Positions 32,651 through 45,789 of a stretch of DNA of 64,000 nucleotides are shown here, in pieces. Source of the DNA: Lineus longissimus. Its lineage: Eukaryota; Nemertea; Pilidiophora; Heteronemertea; Lineidae. The notes beneath the pieces are model-generated. The model had not been told where the DNA came from and searched no databases. It worked only from the letters and a program-made list of their open reading frames with translations. The stretch lies in NCBI RefSeq assembly GCF_910592395.1, contig NC_088308.1:13843001-13907000 (forward strand), given 5' to 3'. The stretch's first letter is position 1. Every line of letters begins with the position of its first letter. The translations under genes and the position numbers were made by a program.

Positions 32651-33705
32651 CATTCCGCTGTCAGCATTTTCCAGCGCCATCGAAAATGTACTCTGTGGTA
32701 TTCTATTCGTTGAAGTGTATCTTGATGATATCATCATTACGGGTCCGACAGACAAGGAACATCTTGAAACGTTGGAATTAGTGCTGAAACGTCTCTCGGA
32801 GGCCCATTGCGCCTTTGCTAATGTAAACCATGCAAGGTCCAGTGCTGAAGTTCATGCTGTTGGTCGAGGTGGATTTAAATGTGAATTCACGGCTAAAGCC
32901 CCAGGTTTTGATCTGAATTAGTTCAAAGTTGAAAAACCAAGTGCCGCTGCTGCTAAAACTGACCATAGGGGTCAGGGACAGAAACATTGCTATCGTTGCG
33001 ATTCTTCGTCGCACTTGTATTGGCTGATAAGTGCAAGTTCAAGGACGCGACATGCCGGGCTTGTGGTTGTCAAGGACACATCGCGAAAACATGCAGGGAT
33101 GGAAAGGTTCCAAAACTGAAATCGCAACATACATTATTGGAAGATTCTGAAACGTACAGAACCCAGGAGCAGGAGGAAACTGGATTTCCGGGAGCGGAAT
33201 ATTCAAGTGGGATGTGGAAAATTTCGGCGGAATTTCCGGAGGTTTTCAGTCTCGGTAATCAGTTATGTGGTATTCATGATGATAGGAAGTACAATGTCCA
33301 GATGGATGTGATTGGTTCTGATTCAAATTGGAATTGGATACCGGTGCAGTGGTCACTTGTGTAGGTGAGACCACTTGGAATAAAATGCGCGAACCTGGTG
33401 TTGCCCATTAGTATCAAATGACATGATTACAATAAGTGCGTGCTGATCTCGCTGGTGTGGCTATGGTTACCGTGAAACACAAAGGCCAGCGCAAAGAGTT
33501 GCCTTTGTTAGTTGTGCGAGGTTACCATACCACTTTGCTAGGCCGATATTGGCTCCATCACATTCAGTTTGATTGGAAAGTTGGCATCAATGCAGTTTCT
33601 CAGGAAGCCAGGGATTCACAAGTGAAAATTCTATGTGACAAGAATGCTGATGTGTACTCTGATGAATCTGAAAGATGTGGAAGTTGACATTCAACTGAAG
33701 CCGGT
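32640..33705 (+). pseudogene. Ty3/gypsy fragments in plus orientation: RT box, zinc knuckles, protease
   Basis: In plus order are a reverse-transcriptase piece (VEVYLDDIIITGPTDKEHLE at about 32694-32760, YLDD box), a nucleocapsid piece (CKFKDATCRACGCQGHIAKT at 33032-33095, zinc knuckle), and a retropepsin piece (LDTGAVVTCVGETTW near 33335-33380 and LLVVRGYHTTLLGRYWL at 33505-33555). The order differs from an intact element, where gag precedes RT, so the locus is rearranged. Several stops and frame changes make it inactive. Confidence 0.7.
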
Positions 33706-33708
33706 GCC

Positions 33709-34482
33709 CTGCCGTATATGTTTTCGCGATGTGTCCTCGACGACCACAAGCCCGGCATGTCGCGTCCTTGAACTTGCACGAAGAATCGCAACGACAGCAA
33801 CATTTCTGTCCGTGACCCCTATGGTCAGTTTTAGCAGCAGCGGCACTCGGTTTTTCAACTTTTAACTTATTCAGATCAAAACCTGGGGCTTCAGCCATAT
33901 ATCAACATTTAAAACCACCTCGACAAACAGCATGAACTTTAGCACTGGACCTTGAATGGTTTACAGTGGCACTAGCAGCTTTACCACCATACATATCCGC
34001 ACTCTCCTCATTAGAGAAAACAGTAAAAATCTCAATTGCTTGAGCAAAAGCCAATTTTTCAGTCCCTCCGCAGCTTCTAGCAACTTTGTAACAGCAGGCC
34101 TATTGTGAACTCCAGCAACAAGCTGATCCACGAGCATTTTGTCTAATGCATTACCGAATGTACAGTACTTTGTGGCATTTTTCAAGCGCACATCATAGTC
34201 AGCCAAGGATTCATTATCCTGGCGTACAACCTGCCTCGACTTTGATCTCTCAGCCCTGGCATTATGCTTGCCCCCAAAGTGCGTCGTAAGGGCCTTCGTG
34301 AGATCCTCGTACGATTTCTCAGCCAGTTTCGTTGGCGCAAGCAAGTCTTTGAGTGTCTGGTACTGTGCTGCGGACAGACCCATAATCAAAACATCAGCCT
34401 TCAGACCACCGTCAGTTTTATGCACTTTAAAGTAGCTTTCCAATCGTTCTTCATACGATTCAAAGTCTTCCTCCACTTCCAC
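33709..34482 (-). pseudogene. Ty3/gypsy gag with zinc knuckle, decayed
   Basis: The minus strand from ATG at 34482 encodes a gag capsid region: EEDFESYEERLESYFKVHKT, APTKLAEKSYEDLTKALTTH, and ESLADYDVRLKNATKYCTFG. After a frame break near 33960 the nucleocapsid piece CRACGRRGHIAKT follows. Its last 260 bp (33709-33960) are a near-identical inverted copy of 32828-33098 on plus. The two can form a long hairpin with a 610-bp loop. Confidence 0.75.
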
Positions 34483-34736
34483 AAACCTTGTATTTGTTTA
34501 GATCCCATCTTGATCGTCGCCAATGTCGTGTAGTGGGAAACGGAGCCAGAATAACAATATCAAGTTAATCAGGAAATTGCCATGATGGTCGTACAAGTGC
34601 GCTATACCAGAATGCAATGCGCGTAAGCACATGAATGGTGTAAATGGGGAAATAGTCCCTACAGGAAAGTCCAAACCTGAAGACATCACAGAGACCTAAA
34701 GCAGTTTCGAAATGTGACGCGCTAACACACGCCACC

Positions 34737-35658
34737 GGTGAACGACGACGACGACGACAGACAGACACCACGTCATCGCATAGGATCACGAGGTGAGCTA
34801 AGAGCGACATCTCATAAACTAGACACGCTATTACCAAAATCTAAAAAGCGCTTGTTTTGTCTCACTGAGATCTGTCACATAAGCCTAAGCCTATTTCCAG
34901 CAGATTTGAAGAGGGTTAAAAATTATTGGTGATTTACCTAACATAAGGGAGGGGGGGGGGTTTATATGTACCAAGGGTCAAGCCAGTAGCTCCTGCAAAT
35001 ATGAAACATGCCACCATCAGCCAATTCATGCTATTTGACTTCTATGACCTTGAGAATAGGTCAAATCTAAAATCTGTGTGATATGTCATATTATATCGTC
35101 ATTACATGCAACTAAGATAAAAATGTTGGTGATGATTGAGCCGTTACTCTTTCAGCCCTAACCGATTTTGACGCGACAGTTCCCAGATCCTAGCCGTTTT
35201 CAGGAAAAAGCAAGATTTCAGGATTTTATTTTACAAAAACTACTCCCCCTACCACTACTTCCTTGGTACCATTAGAAAGGTATTGATCCCCACATTACAG
35301 TGATATGTAGATTATAGATATCCATCAATTTGTTAATTTTTCTGAGTCGCTTCAATTTTGCTAATTTCGTATAGTAGAGTAACTATGACGGGGCACTTAC
35401 CCCGGTCATGAAATTATATTTTGCGGGAGATATAGCACTTTTGTGTTTTTCGTTTCTGCCAACTGGTGGCGAAATCAAGAATTGAGCTAGACCTGACTTT
35501 AGTCTCCCAGGTGTCTTTATATAGGGGAATATGTGTTCGAAGTTTCAAGTCATATGATAAAAATTTTGCAATGATAGGCTGTTTCAGTGTTTTCACTTCT
35601 AACCACATGGTGGCCAAACCAGGAATCAAACCAGACTAAAATTTAGTGTGGAAGGTTT
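34737..35658 (+). repeat. Repeat ends and satellite monomers before gypsy LTR
   Basis: (GAC)n at 34740 followed by GAGGTGAGCTAAG is a family A-like 3' end. From 35030 on there are diverged core monomers (TATGACCTTGAGAATAGGTC, AACTGGTGGCGAAATC). The last monomer is cut at 35658 by an LTR and resumes after 51430. Confidence 0.6.
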
Positions 35659-35852
35659 TGTAGTGGGATCTTTCCTATCCTTTGCGTGGATACCGATGAC
35701 TGTAACGTCTACTTGGATAATTCTGACTTTATTCATGAGACTAAACATTCAACTTTGATACACGTCAATCATAATCTGTAGCATAAACATGGCTGCTGCG
35801 CATGCCCATATTTATTACAAACCAAGGTCGTCTGCAGACCAAAAAGAAATCA
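35659..35852 (-). repeat. Gypsy-type 3' LTR
   Basis: On plus it runs TGTAGTGGGATCTTTCCTA to CCAAAAAGAAATCA, so on minus it begins TG and ends CA. It is about 90% alike to the LTR at 51229-51419. Homology may extend about 10 bp further right (GTGGATT/GTAGATT). Confidence 0.75.
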
Positions 35853-36599
35853 ATGTGGATTCATGTGGTTTCAGTATTAGGTCTTTCATAGTAGCAATGT
35901 GAAAATTTAAGCAATTTTGGTTGAGTCAGTCATAACATAGAGTGACTCAGCCACTCTCTTGATTACAGCAGCCGCCTCAGCGCCACTACGCTGGGCCTAA
36001 TGGTATCAGGCTAAGTAGCTTCGCGCGATATGCACCATTCTGGGAAAACTCAATGTGGAAGTATGCTCATTAGCATAATCCATTCTTAGCTCCAGCTCGA
36101 GGTAATCTTGCGCAGTGTTTTTTCGGCCCAGATACCTTGCGGTGGAAAACGTCTAGGTCCAGTACAATGAACACCTGACTTGCGCCAGACAAATAATTGA
36201 AGAAGGTCTGGCTGCGCGAGACTACTGTGATAAAAATGACCTTTGCAGAGACTCTGTGTGGTAGGCAAATACTTTTTACAATTAAAAATGCTCTCAAAAG
36301 ACGATAAGGAATGATTATTTATTAAAATTTCCTGAACTATATACCTTCTAATTATCACTTCACATAAACAGGTTGGCGTTAGATCGCATGCTTTTCTTTC
36401 TTTCCACAATTGCACTATAAGTCCATAATAAGGCCACGGTGACCGTTATAAATGTTTCGCCAGCTTCGCTACTTCGTCAAGTAGCCTATTGATAAACCCC
36501 ATGTATGAGATCAAGTAGGATAGTAACCCAGAAAGTAAGGTTTGATTTGGTCTACATGTAGAGTTTCTAGACGACTCTTGATTCTAAGTTTCACATTTA

Positions 36600-37620
36600 G
36601 GGCATTGGCCATTGGGAACTTGCTCAATACAGTAGGGACCTTCCCACTTAGGACTTAATTTAGCAGCAAAGAACTAAGCAGCATCAGACATTGGATTCGA
36701 TTTTAGTAATACGAACTGTCCAACCTCATACCTGTGCGCTATGCGTCATCTCATATCATAGTTCTCTTTCCATTTTGTTGATTGTTCCAACATTTGGCTG
36801 TAACCTGAGATACTCTGTCCTTATCACCTCTAATTTTGGTTGCAACATATGACCTAGAGTCATTTTCCCCCAAACTAGCCAAAGTTAAGGAGTTTTCCAG
36901 TGGAGGTTTCATTTCCCTAGATAAGGTCAGCATAGCCAGGCTACATCCAGTGGTTCTGTTCTCAACCAAATTTACCCGCAAATCTAAATTCAGCCAGATG
37001 TATATCCCAGGACTGGTGGTCCCCAGGATCCTCAGACACATAGCTCACCAGCATGGACTTCAGGTCTCTATTCGAGGATTCCACCCAATTGCATTGCGGG
37101 TGACAGGGTGTTCTATGAACCAACTTAACACCCCACTTCTATCAAAAAACATAGAAGTGAACTGGGATCCATTGTCTGTTAGCAAACGTTCTGGTGGTCC
37201 AAATCGGGCTCTCTTACTAAGCAAATAGCGACATATTTCTCGGTAGCTTTCTTTAACAGATAGAATTCTACCCATTTACTAAAGTGGTCTCGAGTCACTT
37301 ACACAAACTTATGCCGAGAATATGAAATTGGTAAGGGTCCAACTAAATCTGCCACTACAAAGTCCCAAGGCTTGGTTGTTTTGATCACTTCCATAAATCC
37401 AGGTTTACGGTATACGGGCTTCACTAGTTGACATATTTCACATCCTCTCATATAATTGCGCATGTCGCGTCCCACTTCTTCCTAATAGAAGTTTCTGAAA
37501 ACTCTATCAAATGTTTTTTTACGACCAAGGTGACCCGCGGAAGCTCGATCATGCAGTTCTGTGATTATCTTTCGCTTCAGTAAATCCGGAACTGGAATTT
37601 GAAGACCCTTATTAGCAGTT
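36600..37620 (-). pseudogene. Gypsy-type integrase, frameshifted
   Basis: On minus are an HHCC zinc region (ELHDRASAGHLGRKKTFDRV, MRGCEICQLVKP near 37570-37430), a DLVGPLP strand (first Asp), FGPPERLLTDNGSQFTSMF at 37207-37150 (second Asp) and a broken catalytic Glu block (PCHPQCN then WVESSNRD) near 37110-37070. It ends with an RYEVGQFVLLKSN C-terminal piece near 36740. Stops and shifts throughout. It is placed before the 3' LTR at 35852, as expected for pol. Confidence 0.75.
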
Positions 37621-38303
37621 TAAACTATGCGACAGAAACATATTTTCTTCGTTCCTTTTTCTATCCCTATTCTTGTTGACACAATCCAATTTTTTATGTC
37701 GGAGTTTTCCGTACTGATAACATGCATTGTTATGAATATTACGCATGTTTACCGAATTGTTGTAAATATTTACGCGCACTCACCAGATTGCTTTAGCGAT
37801 ATATTTTCCATTGTATCGTTCAATCAATGAGATGTTCCCGCGTTTGTAATCAATCGCGGTTACATAATCTGGGTTCTGACATCACTCGTCATGGCTAAGA
37901 TTACGTAACGTGTTTCTTTTTCCATTATTGTGACAGTCCTGCTGTGTTAACGTCCGTCAGTGTTGTCGTACATCCGTTAGTTGACGCATTTCCTTTTCCT
38001 TCATGAGTGAACAAGTTAAGCCAATTTTCCGCTTAACTACGATAATAACTGCGTCAAAGCATATCCAGGTATAGAAATAGTTAAGAATTCCCTTGTTCCC
38101 CTTTGGTTAATGATTGAATATTTGTCAATAATAGAAACATTAATGAAGGTCTACACTTTTCAAGAGCGTCAACGGACGGGTTTGCAACTTTGCACTGTGT
38201 ATATGCATATAATATATTTGACGTCATTTTCTTTGTTGGACATTTAGGCATAGCCTTTATGTTTCCCCCATGGTATTGGGATTATTTGTGTCAGTAATGT
38301 TAA

Positions 38304-38315
38304 AGAGAGACTTCA
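38304..38315 (+). repeat. Left terminal inverted repeat of the Kolobok-like element
   Basis: AGAGAGACTTCA directly after TTAA. It is the perfect inverse of 45790-45801. Partly conserved inverted sequence extends to about 38512. Confidence 0.88.
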
Positions 38316-38702
38316 TAGATATTTGATGTACTGATAAAACTTTAGAAATGGGTTAATGGCAGTCATTTAATCAATCCTGAATGAAAATAATTATTTTCCT
38401 ACGGATAGTTATTTTTTAATTAGCGTTTTAAAATTTCCAAATCCATCGTCTGCTACGAGCCTGCTAAACAAATTCCAATAACGGCCGCCATGTTGGATGA
38501 CGTCACGAGATGGACACCCATATCGTGTTTTGACAGCGGTGCTGATATTGATAAGCCAAAGAAGGTGTCAGACGAACCATGTTCCTGAATGCTAATTAGA
38601 GGGATTATCGGGCTAAACAATGGGATTAACTGGGAACTTAGGCCCCTACAGGCTACATAAAGGTAAAATGTTCTCATCAGCGGCATATACTGAAAGATTG
38701 CG

Positions 38703-41700
38703 ATGGATTGTACAAGTGAAGATACTGCCGAACCGCCGGAGAAGAGGACTAAAACCCTGAAGAAGCTGAGGAAAGACCGGGGAAAACGATGTGTTGTTTA
38801 TGGATGCAGCAACACCACATCAAATAGTGAATTCAGAGCGCATTTGTTTCCTGATAGAGCTGATGATTCTCGGAGATTTAAAGCTTGGTGCAGGGTCGTT
38901 TCCCACTCCCGTTCAGATTTCGTTTGGACCAAAAATGCAGTGATATGTAGTGAACATTTTCCCGACGATATGACCAACAGTGTGTCCAGGCAAATGCAGA
39001 AAGAAATGCTGGCGAAGGCATATCAGAAAGATGCCAAGGACATCAAAGTGAACTGGAGCCTGGCCGACGATGCGATCCCGTCCGTTTCACTTCTCCCCAG
39101 CAAGCCGAAACACGGGACCCCTGCAGTCACAGAACGTCCGAAAGCTACACGAAGCCCTCTCACCCCAGTTCCTGGTCCTTCATCAGACATTTTTACGACC
39201 CCCAAATTGACTGGAAGTCGAAATGCCGTCGTGATAAGGGAGAGAAAACGAGTAAGTCTTGTTTTGTTTACATTCTTGTTATGCTTATTATGCATTGTAC
39301 TCATTGTAGGCCTATGTATGAAGCATCACACAGGAACAGTCATGACAGTATAAGGCCCATACATTTCCTTACTTCCTGACGGATGCATAGAGCAGTTAGA
39401 CAATATAAGACGAGATAATCAGGGGTAGACTGACATGTGGGACAATCACTGGCAATAATTTCATTCTTTTTACAATTACATAGGACGTGGAGGCTGCTGG
39501 TGCTTGGAAGGAAGCCATGGATTTCCAAGCTGCTATCGAAGCTGATGTCAGTGATGATGAAGATGGTGGTCAGGAATCTGTGGTGAGTTGAGAATCAAAC
39601 TAACAAGCTGACATTACTCTGGATGGAACAGTAAAAAATTCCCCCATCATCATTGCCTTCCAGGTGAAAGAAAACATTTTGTCTCTTTTACTCAATATTT
39701 CGGAACAGAATTTACAACAAGCAGCCATGTAACTAGACTTGACTATGCATAGCAAAAAGTTGAATTCATGAAACAAAGTTTTGGCAATGGTTTTTATTTG
39801 AGCTCTTTACTCCACCTTTTCAGCCTTGTCAGACCAAAAGTCAATTCACCCAAGTGAATAGGCGAATTCGGCGACCAAAGCATCGTTCGATGAGGGTGCA
39901 GACAAATTATGAAAAACCAAAGACCAAGGTGACAGTCTCAATAGGTAAGTATTTTTAAAGCATAATATACTAATATTGGTCATAAAACAGGGCGACTCCA
40001 TAAACAAGTAGCTTTTGCCAAATTGAACACAATAATAGAATTTATTAGGGAACTGAGACAAGTTTGAGAAACTTTTTGTTTTTATATTCAGGAACACAAA
40101 CAGATGAAAAAGTGTACAGCATTTCCAGCATTGATGTCAAGCCAAATGTTTCCTCATCAGGTAAAGCTTTTATGAAATGATGTTTTCAGAGAAATGAAAA
40201 AGACAAACTGTGAAAGATCTCCGTCTATGTCTAGATAATATGTTGGAACTGAACACGGGAAATTTTCACAGCATCTGCATGTTGTCTCACTGTCAAGAAT
40301 CTATCCGATTAGTTTTAACATAAAATCGATATGATATTGCATGTTCTAATGCTACATGTATATTGAATTTTACAGGAACACCAACTGGAACTGACCCTGA
40401 CCACCTTCCAAACATAGCCACAGGAAATTGCCCTCAAGCCAAATCAGCTTCAAATGAAATGGAGGATGGACCTGGGTCAGAATCGTCTGATGATGAATCT
40501 CTTGAAGATACGGTTGATCCCCTTGACAAGAGCTATGAACCAGCAGAGAGCGACATCAGCAGCGAGGAGGTCTCTGATGAAGAATTCAACTTCATTGATA
40601 ATGAGAATGAGTGAGTATTTTACTACATTTATGTAACACTAGTGTCCTTGCATTGAAGAAGGTTGTCTAAAACATAATCATGTAATCTGATATAAGCCAT
40701 CTCAACATAACAAAAAACAATATAGCATCTAAATGTTATTTCTATAAAAAGGGGCCCAACACTGGCAACAGCTTGTACGATCATTTTTAAAAAACAGCCT
40801 TGTAAATTTACCAGTGATATTGACCAGTCCACAAAACTGATCCTTTTATATAGTCATCACCAACACAGATCATGCAGATTGGAATTTTTCCTGTGCTTTT
40901 GACTTTTGTGTATTCTTTGTGAATTTTCTCTCGATTTTTCCGTAGGAAAGATGATCCACACTGTCAGACGAAGTACCTGGTGTTCCACTCGAAATTGATG
41001 GAACTCTTCAAGATATGTCCTGTATGCTGTTCCCCAGCCAAGAGACACATCAGGACCCTAGGGACATATCTATCCATTAAGCAATGTTGTTCCAATAAAC
41101 TATGTTCTTTTGAAAGGTAAGATTGAAGGAAATCCTGTATTTTTATATGAAAATTGTTGTCATGTTTTTTTCCCCGATTGCCAAAATTTTGGCTAACAAA
41201 GTACATCAATCAATTAATACATCTTTCAGCATTAGTGTGACTAAATAATAGCTAGGTGTTTAATAGTGTTTTCTCCAGAGTCCTTTTCACTTGGTACATA
41301 TTGTGTCATGCTGAACATTGCTTTCATTTCAGATTTTGGGAGAGCCAACCATTTATCAACCGTATTCCAGCTGGAAACTTGCTGCTCTCCAGTGCCATCC
41401 TCTTCGCCGGTTCAACTGCAGCCAAAACTCTGAAAGTCTTCAGTTATCTTGGATGCCAAGCGATAAAACAGGGCACCTTCTACCAGCACCAGAGGCAATA
41501 CCTGTGGCCGGCAGTGATGACAGTGTGGCGGGAGAACCAGCAGGAAGTGTTGCAGCAAGTGAAAGATTCCAGGAAGCCAGTTGTTGTTGGAGGGGATGGT
41601 AGATCAGACAGCCCAGGGCATTGTGCAAAATACGGCTCCTACTCTCTCCTGGAGTTGAATGTCAACCGCATTTTGGATGTGCAATGAGTTCAAGTAAGTA

Positions 41701-44126
41701 AAATTATAATTATTGCTTTTCAATTACACAGGCGATATAAAAGAAAATTGTACATGTAAATATGGATCAGTAAACCTTGTTTTCAGATTATCATGAAGAA
41801 GATCACATTAGATAACATTGTTGATATCATACTGTTGCCGTTAAATGACGATAATCATACATAAAATGTAAACAACATGGATTTTATTGGAGAGTTTGTT
41901 CTTATTGTAATGTACTTTGTAGAACACTCCTCCAGATTGTACATGTAACTAGATTTTAATTTGATTCCATGAAATTGATATGCACATTAGGACATAAGTA
42001 TCAATCTCCATACCTCATCTCTTTCAGTCGAATGAAGAGGGCGTCAACCATAGTGTTAACATGGAGAAGGAAGGGTTGATTCGATGTGTTAGATACCTGG
42101 AAACGGAGGATGTCACTATTTCAAAAATAGTGACTGATCGGCATGTCCAAATCAACAAGTGGCTCAGAGAAAATCTACCGGATACAGACCATCGTTTTGA
42201 CGTCTGGCATTTGGCCAAGAGTAAGTGTCCGTAGTGTCTACATATTATATTAGGCATGAAATTATTTAGAGTGCAGTACTGTTCTTAGATTGAACTTTTC
42301 AGCCTGGTCCAGTGTGGAGATTTGTTAGAAAAGTGAATGCACGAGTCAAGAGAAACACTTTACAAAAATGAATGTCATAGTCCATAGCAAATTGATAATT
42401 GCTAGAATTATTAGGGCTGTTCTCCTTTTTTCCAGGTTTGAAGAAGAAGGTTGACAAGGCTTCAAAGGAAAAAAACTGTGGGATTTTAGAGGAGTGGCGG
42501 AGGTCTATAATCAATCACCTTTACTGGTGCGCTGCAACAACTCCAGATGGGGACCCAAATATGATGCTGGCCAAGTGGTTGTCGTTGGACAACCACATGC
42601 ACAACAAACACAAAGGACATGGAAGGGTATATCCGAAGTGCGGCCATGGTCGAATAGTTGGGCGGCAGAAGGGCACGAAGTGGCTTGAACAAGGTGAGTA
42701 TTTCTCGAATTGATATCGAAGACCTTCGGGTATCGACTTGAGTGGACATGCATCACGACATGCACAAAGTTTTTGGAGAGATGTCTCAAAACAAAACTCT
42801 CGGATAGAATGGTCTGTTTTCTAGTGATAAAATGAACATCAAATTATTTGTGTGACCTATTCAAATTTCAGGATCGGCAGCATCAGCGAAAGCTGGCAAC
42901 ATTATTGACAATGCCTACTTCAAACCGGCTGTGAAGAAAATGTCTCCTGGCGAACAGACGTCAAGTATTGAGGCATATCACAGTCTCATCCTCCATTTTG
43001 CCCCCAAAATGACAGCATTCAGCTTCAAAGGGATGCTATGCAGGTAAATTCCAAGTTTGATAGAAGGCCGCAGTACAAATGTACATGAAGTCCTGGAGTA
43101 GTGAAATCTACTCAAAGTCTTCATGAAATTACCAACTTTAGAAATTTGTCAGTGAGGTGTGTACGTGTACTTGAAATAAGACAGAACCAGGCACAGCTGA
43201 GTGATGTTCCAAAATCTATCAATCAAGTCAATTTATCAGTTGAGAACTTCACGCGCCGATGAGCCTTGAATGACATACATGCACAAGTATCTGAGAACTT
43301 TTTATATTTTACTTTTTAGGCTTCTCCTGTCAGCGCTACATTATAATGAAAATGGTGACAGGGAGCAGGCAACGACTGAGGACGGGAAACTAAGATGGTC
43401 AGTAACCTTCATCAAATCCAAGAAAGGTGGTTACTCAGTGAGACCAATCAAGGACGATTCTAGTCATGGTAAGCATCAAAAATACTACATTATTTTCAAT
43501 CCACATGACTCTTTCTGGGCAGATATCAACCGGTCAAGCTGCCCATAATCCATTCTTCAGAAATGTCTTATATCATACATGTATACATAAGAGGAAGTAA
43601 ATTGCAAAGTTGTATAAAATAATTGTATTTTTAGATCATTAAATGTACAAATCACACACCCAGTCAATGGGTGAAGACTAGCAAATGCTTTTACTGAAAA
43701 CTCCATACAGTACACTAGGCCTTTCTGTACAAAACTGAAGTAAAAGCATTTACAAGTCTTTATTCATATCACCCTTTGTTTCTAGAATACATGTAAGGTA
43801 ACAGTGACAAAAAGACAGTTTTTATAAGTTTTCAAAGAGTGCGAGACATGACAAAGAGTGAATATAGGTTCGTGCTTGACAGACGCTTTACAAGATAAAA
43901 TTTTCCTTTCATTTCAGGTTATGTCGACAAGTTGATGGTAGAAGTTCAGCGCCGGTGCAGAGAGAACGACTTTGACTTTGAGGACAACAATATCTACATA
44001 CCACCAGCACTCTGTAGCTCATATGATCACCCTAATAAGGCTGAAGCTGTTGACAGCTATAACGAAAGACACAAGCGATACTCCAAATCATGTTACATCC
44101 AGCCTTCACGAAAATCCACTCGTTGA
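38703..44126 (+). pseudogene. THAP-domain Kolobok-like transposase, 12 exons, one internal TGA
   Basis: Exons by GT-AG signals and phase: 38703-39251, 39484-39582, 39824-39944, 40092-40160, 40376-40610, 40946-41116, 41333-41693, 42028-42220, 42436-42693, 42872-43043, 43320-43468, 43918-44126. They sum to 2,586 nt (861 residues). The THAP zinc finger has C30, C35, C82, H85 and W62. An acidic linker follows, then a Cys-rich block (ICPVCCS, KQCCSNKLC) and the nuclease core. Candidate catalytic residues are D503 (GGDGRSDSPGHCAKYG), D572 (IVTDRHVQ) with FDVWH, and E719 (SSIEAYHSL). A TGA at 41685-41687 (codon 533) replaces a conserved Leu; all else stays in frame. Poly-A signal AATAAA at 44212. 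The enzyme would bind the ends through THAP and cut at TTAA. Confidence 0.85.
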
Positions 44127-44251
44127 ATCCGTGTAAATCTATAGAGATTCATGTTCATGAACAATCCAATGGCACAAGTATTGCATGACACTGGCATGAC
44201 TGGGTGATATGAATAAACACTAGTGAATGCTTTGTGATACATTCTATAAAT

Positions 44252-45559
44252 CTAGTCATCCAATGTTGGGTATTTGAAACCAACTGCATCCCCAAGAACA
44301 TAAAATCTTAACCGGATCTTCTCCAAAGCACATGCTGGTAGGGGCACTCGATTCTTTTTCCCAAGGAATCCCCAGCACCACCTGACGAGTTGACGATAGG
44401 CAACGTATCTATATTTCCTGAAAGATAATGCATAACATTAGTAAAGGAGTAAGGTATATGCATGACCAATATATCACTAGACGTATGTTTTGTTACTGAC
44501 TACTCTTCATTATGTATTATGAGTGCAATATTTTCTGATCATTTGTAATAACATTAGGAATGAAAATATATTATCAATATTGAATGAAATACAAGTATCA
44601 CGTACTCATTTGTTTCTCCATCTACTGCCGCCCGATATTGCTGCTTGTAATGGGAGTAGGCAGTCTGTAGCACCCACACATCAAGGCAATTGGACTGGAA
44701 CCCGGGATGTTCGGTGATGCATCGAATGTTTCCGCCATGTTCCTCGTTGTACGCCTCAATTTTCCTCAAAATTGGTTCCTTTTCATGGCAACAGGCATTT
44801 TCTATTGGGACATCTTGCACCTCACATTTGTCACCACATATGCACCTAAAAGAAAATATCACACATTATATTTATAAACAAGGCAAAGGTGTCTTCCACA
44901 TCCAGTGCAGTCCAGCTAGCTGCCAATGCATGATGTGTGTGCTTAGTATGGTTCATTAGTAAACAAAGTGATAACATAACATTAGCTAAACGAAAACAGC
45001 AAGTTAGGCATTTGTAGGCACTGCTGCAGCAATATCCAGTCAACTGACATGGAAGCAAGAACTTATAACGCAAAAAGGAAGCCAAGCTCAAGCTGTACAA
45101 TGAGCGAAATTGAAAGTCCGAAAATCAATTGTCGGACAAGTGTTTCGAAGCATCCAACGAAAAACGCTGCTAATGCACTTCGAGACCAGACAAATAGCGA
45201 CAATGGATAAGGAGACGGTGAGATCTACGTGATTTGTACCATTTGTAACTGATAATATTGTCAAAAATGCATTTTTGCATCCAGCAATTCACGTACCAGT
45301 TTTGCTCCTCCATACGAAGTCGCCAGAATCTATCTTCCTCTTCCTCGTCATCAACATCCTCGCCTTCTTCCATATCCTCAAAACTGCCTTCAACAACGGG
45401 CTCGAACTGGTAGCCAAGAATGACACCAGTTACCACTGATTCATCTCCACTATCCGTGAAATTACTCGAGGATGTTACAACGCTAGCATTATCACTATCA
45501 GAAACTTGAAAATCACTTATTGCGCTCGAGTCCGACATGTTGAATGTGTACACAGGCAC
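44252..45559 (-). CDS. P2X7 ballast-domain-like protein encoded by the transposon
   Basis: Three minus exons, 45297-45559, 44606-44845 and 44252-44417, join in phase through GTACGT donors to give 222 residues (215 if MSDSS at 45538 is the start). The N-terminus is acidic and Ser-rich (SDSDNASVVTSSSNFTDSGD, EEGEDVDDEEEED). Then comes WCICGDKCEVQ, CCHEKE, IRCITEHPGFQSNCLDVWVL, YRYVAYRQLVRWCWGFLG and KKNRVPLPACALEKIR. The Cys/His pattern with W-WGF-G and IP/LPAC--- matches the zinc-binding cytoplasmic ballast of P2X7 receptors, which also occurs alone in many invertebrate proteins. No membrane segment. No stop or frameshift. Role in transposition unknown. Confidence 0.82.
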
Positions 45560-45789
45560 TGTGGGTGAAAACGAGGCCGAGAGAGCTGTCCATTTCGTGA
45601 CGTCATCGTAATGGCGGCCAGGCGAACCGTGTTTTTACTGTGATTATTAGCAGACGACGCAAAACAGTGATGAGACCGAAACAAAAACTGTTAAAAGTAA
45701 GGAAAGGAGTGGGCAAACACAAAAAAAATTATGTTCACTCAAATTTGACTATAATAAGTGATTCAAAAATGCAAAGTTGTCCTGAGCTC

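Noticed and set aside
36836-37228. Plus-strand 130-residue open frame
   Set aside because: Antisense of the gypsy integrase, whose LTDNGSQF motif is on minus.
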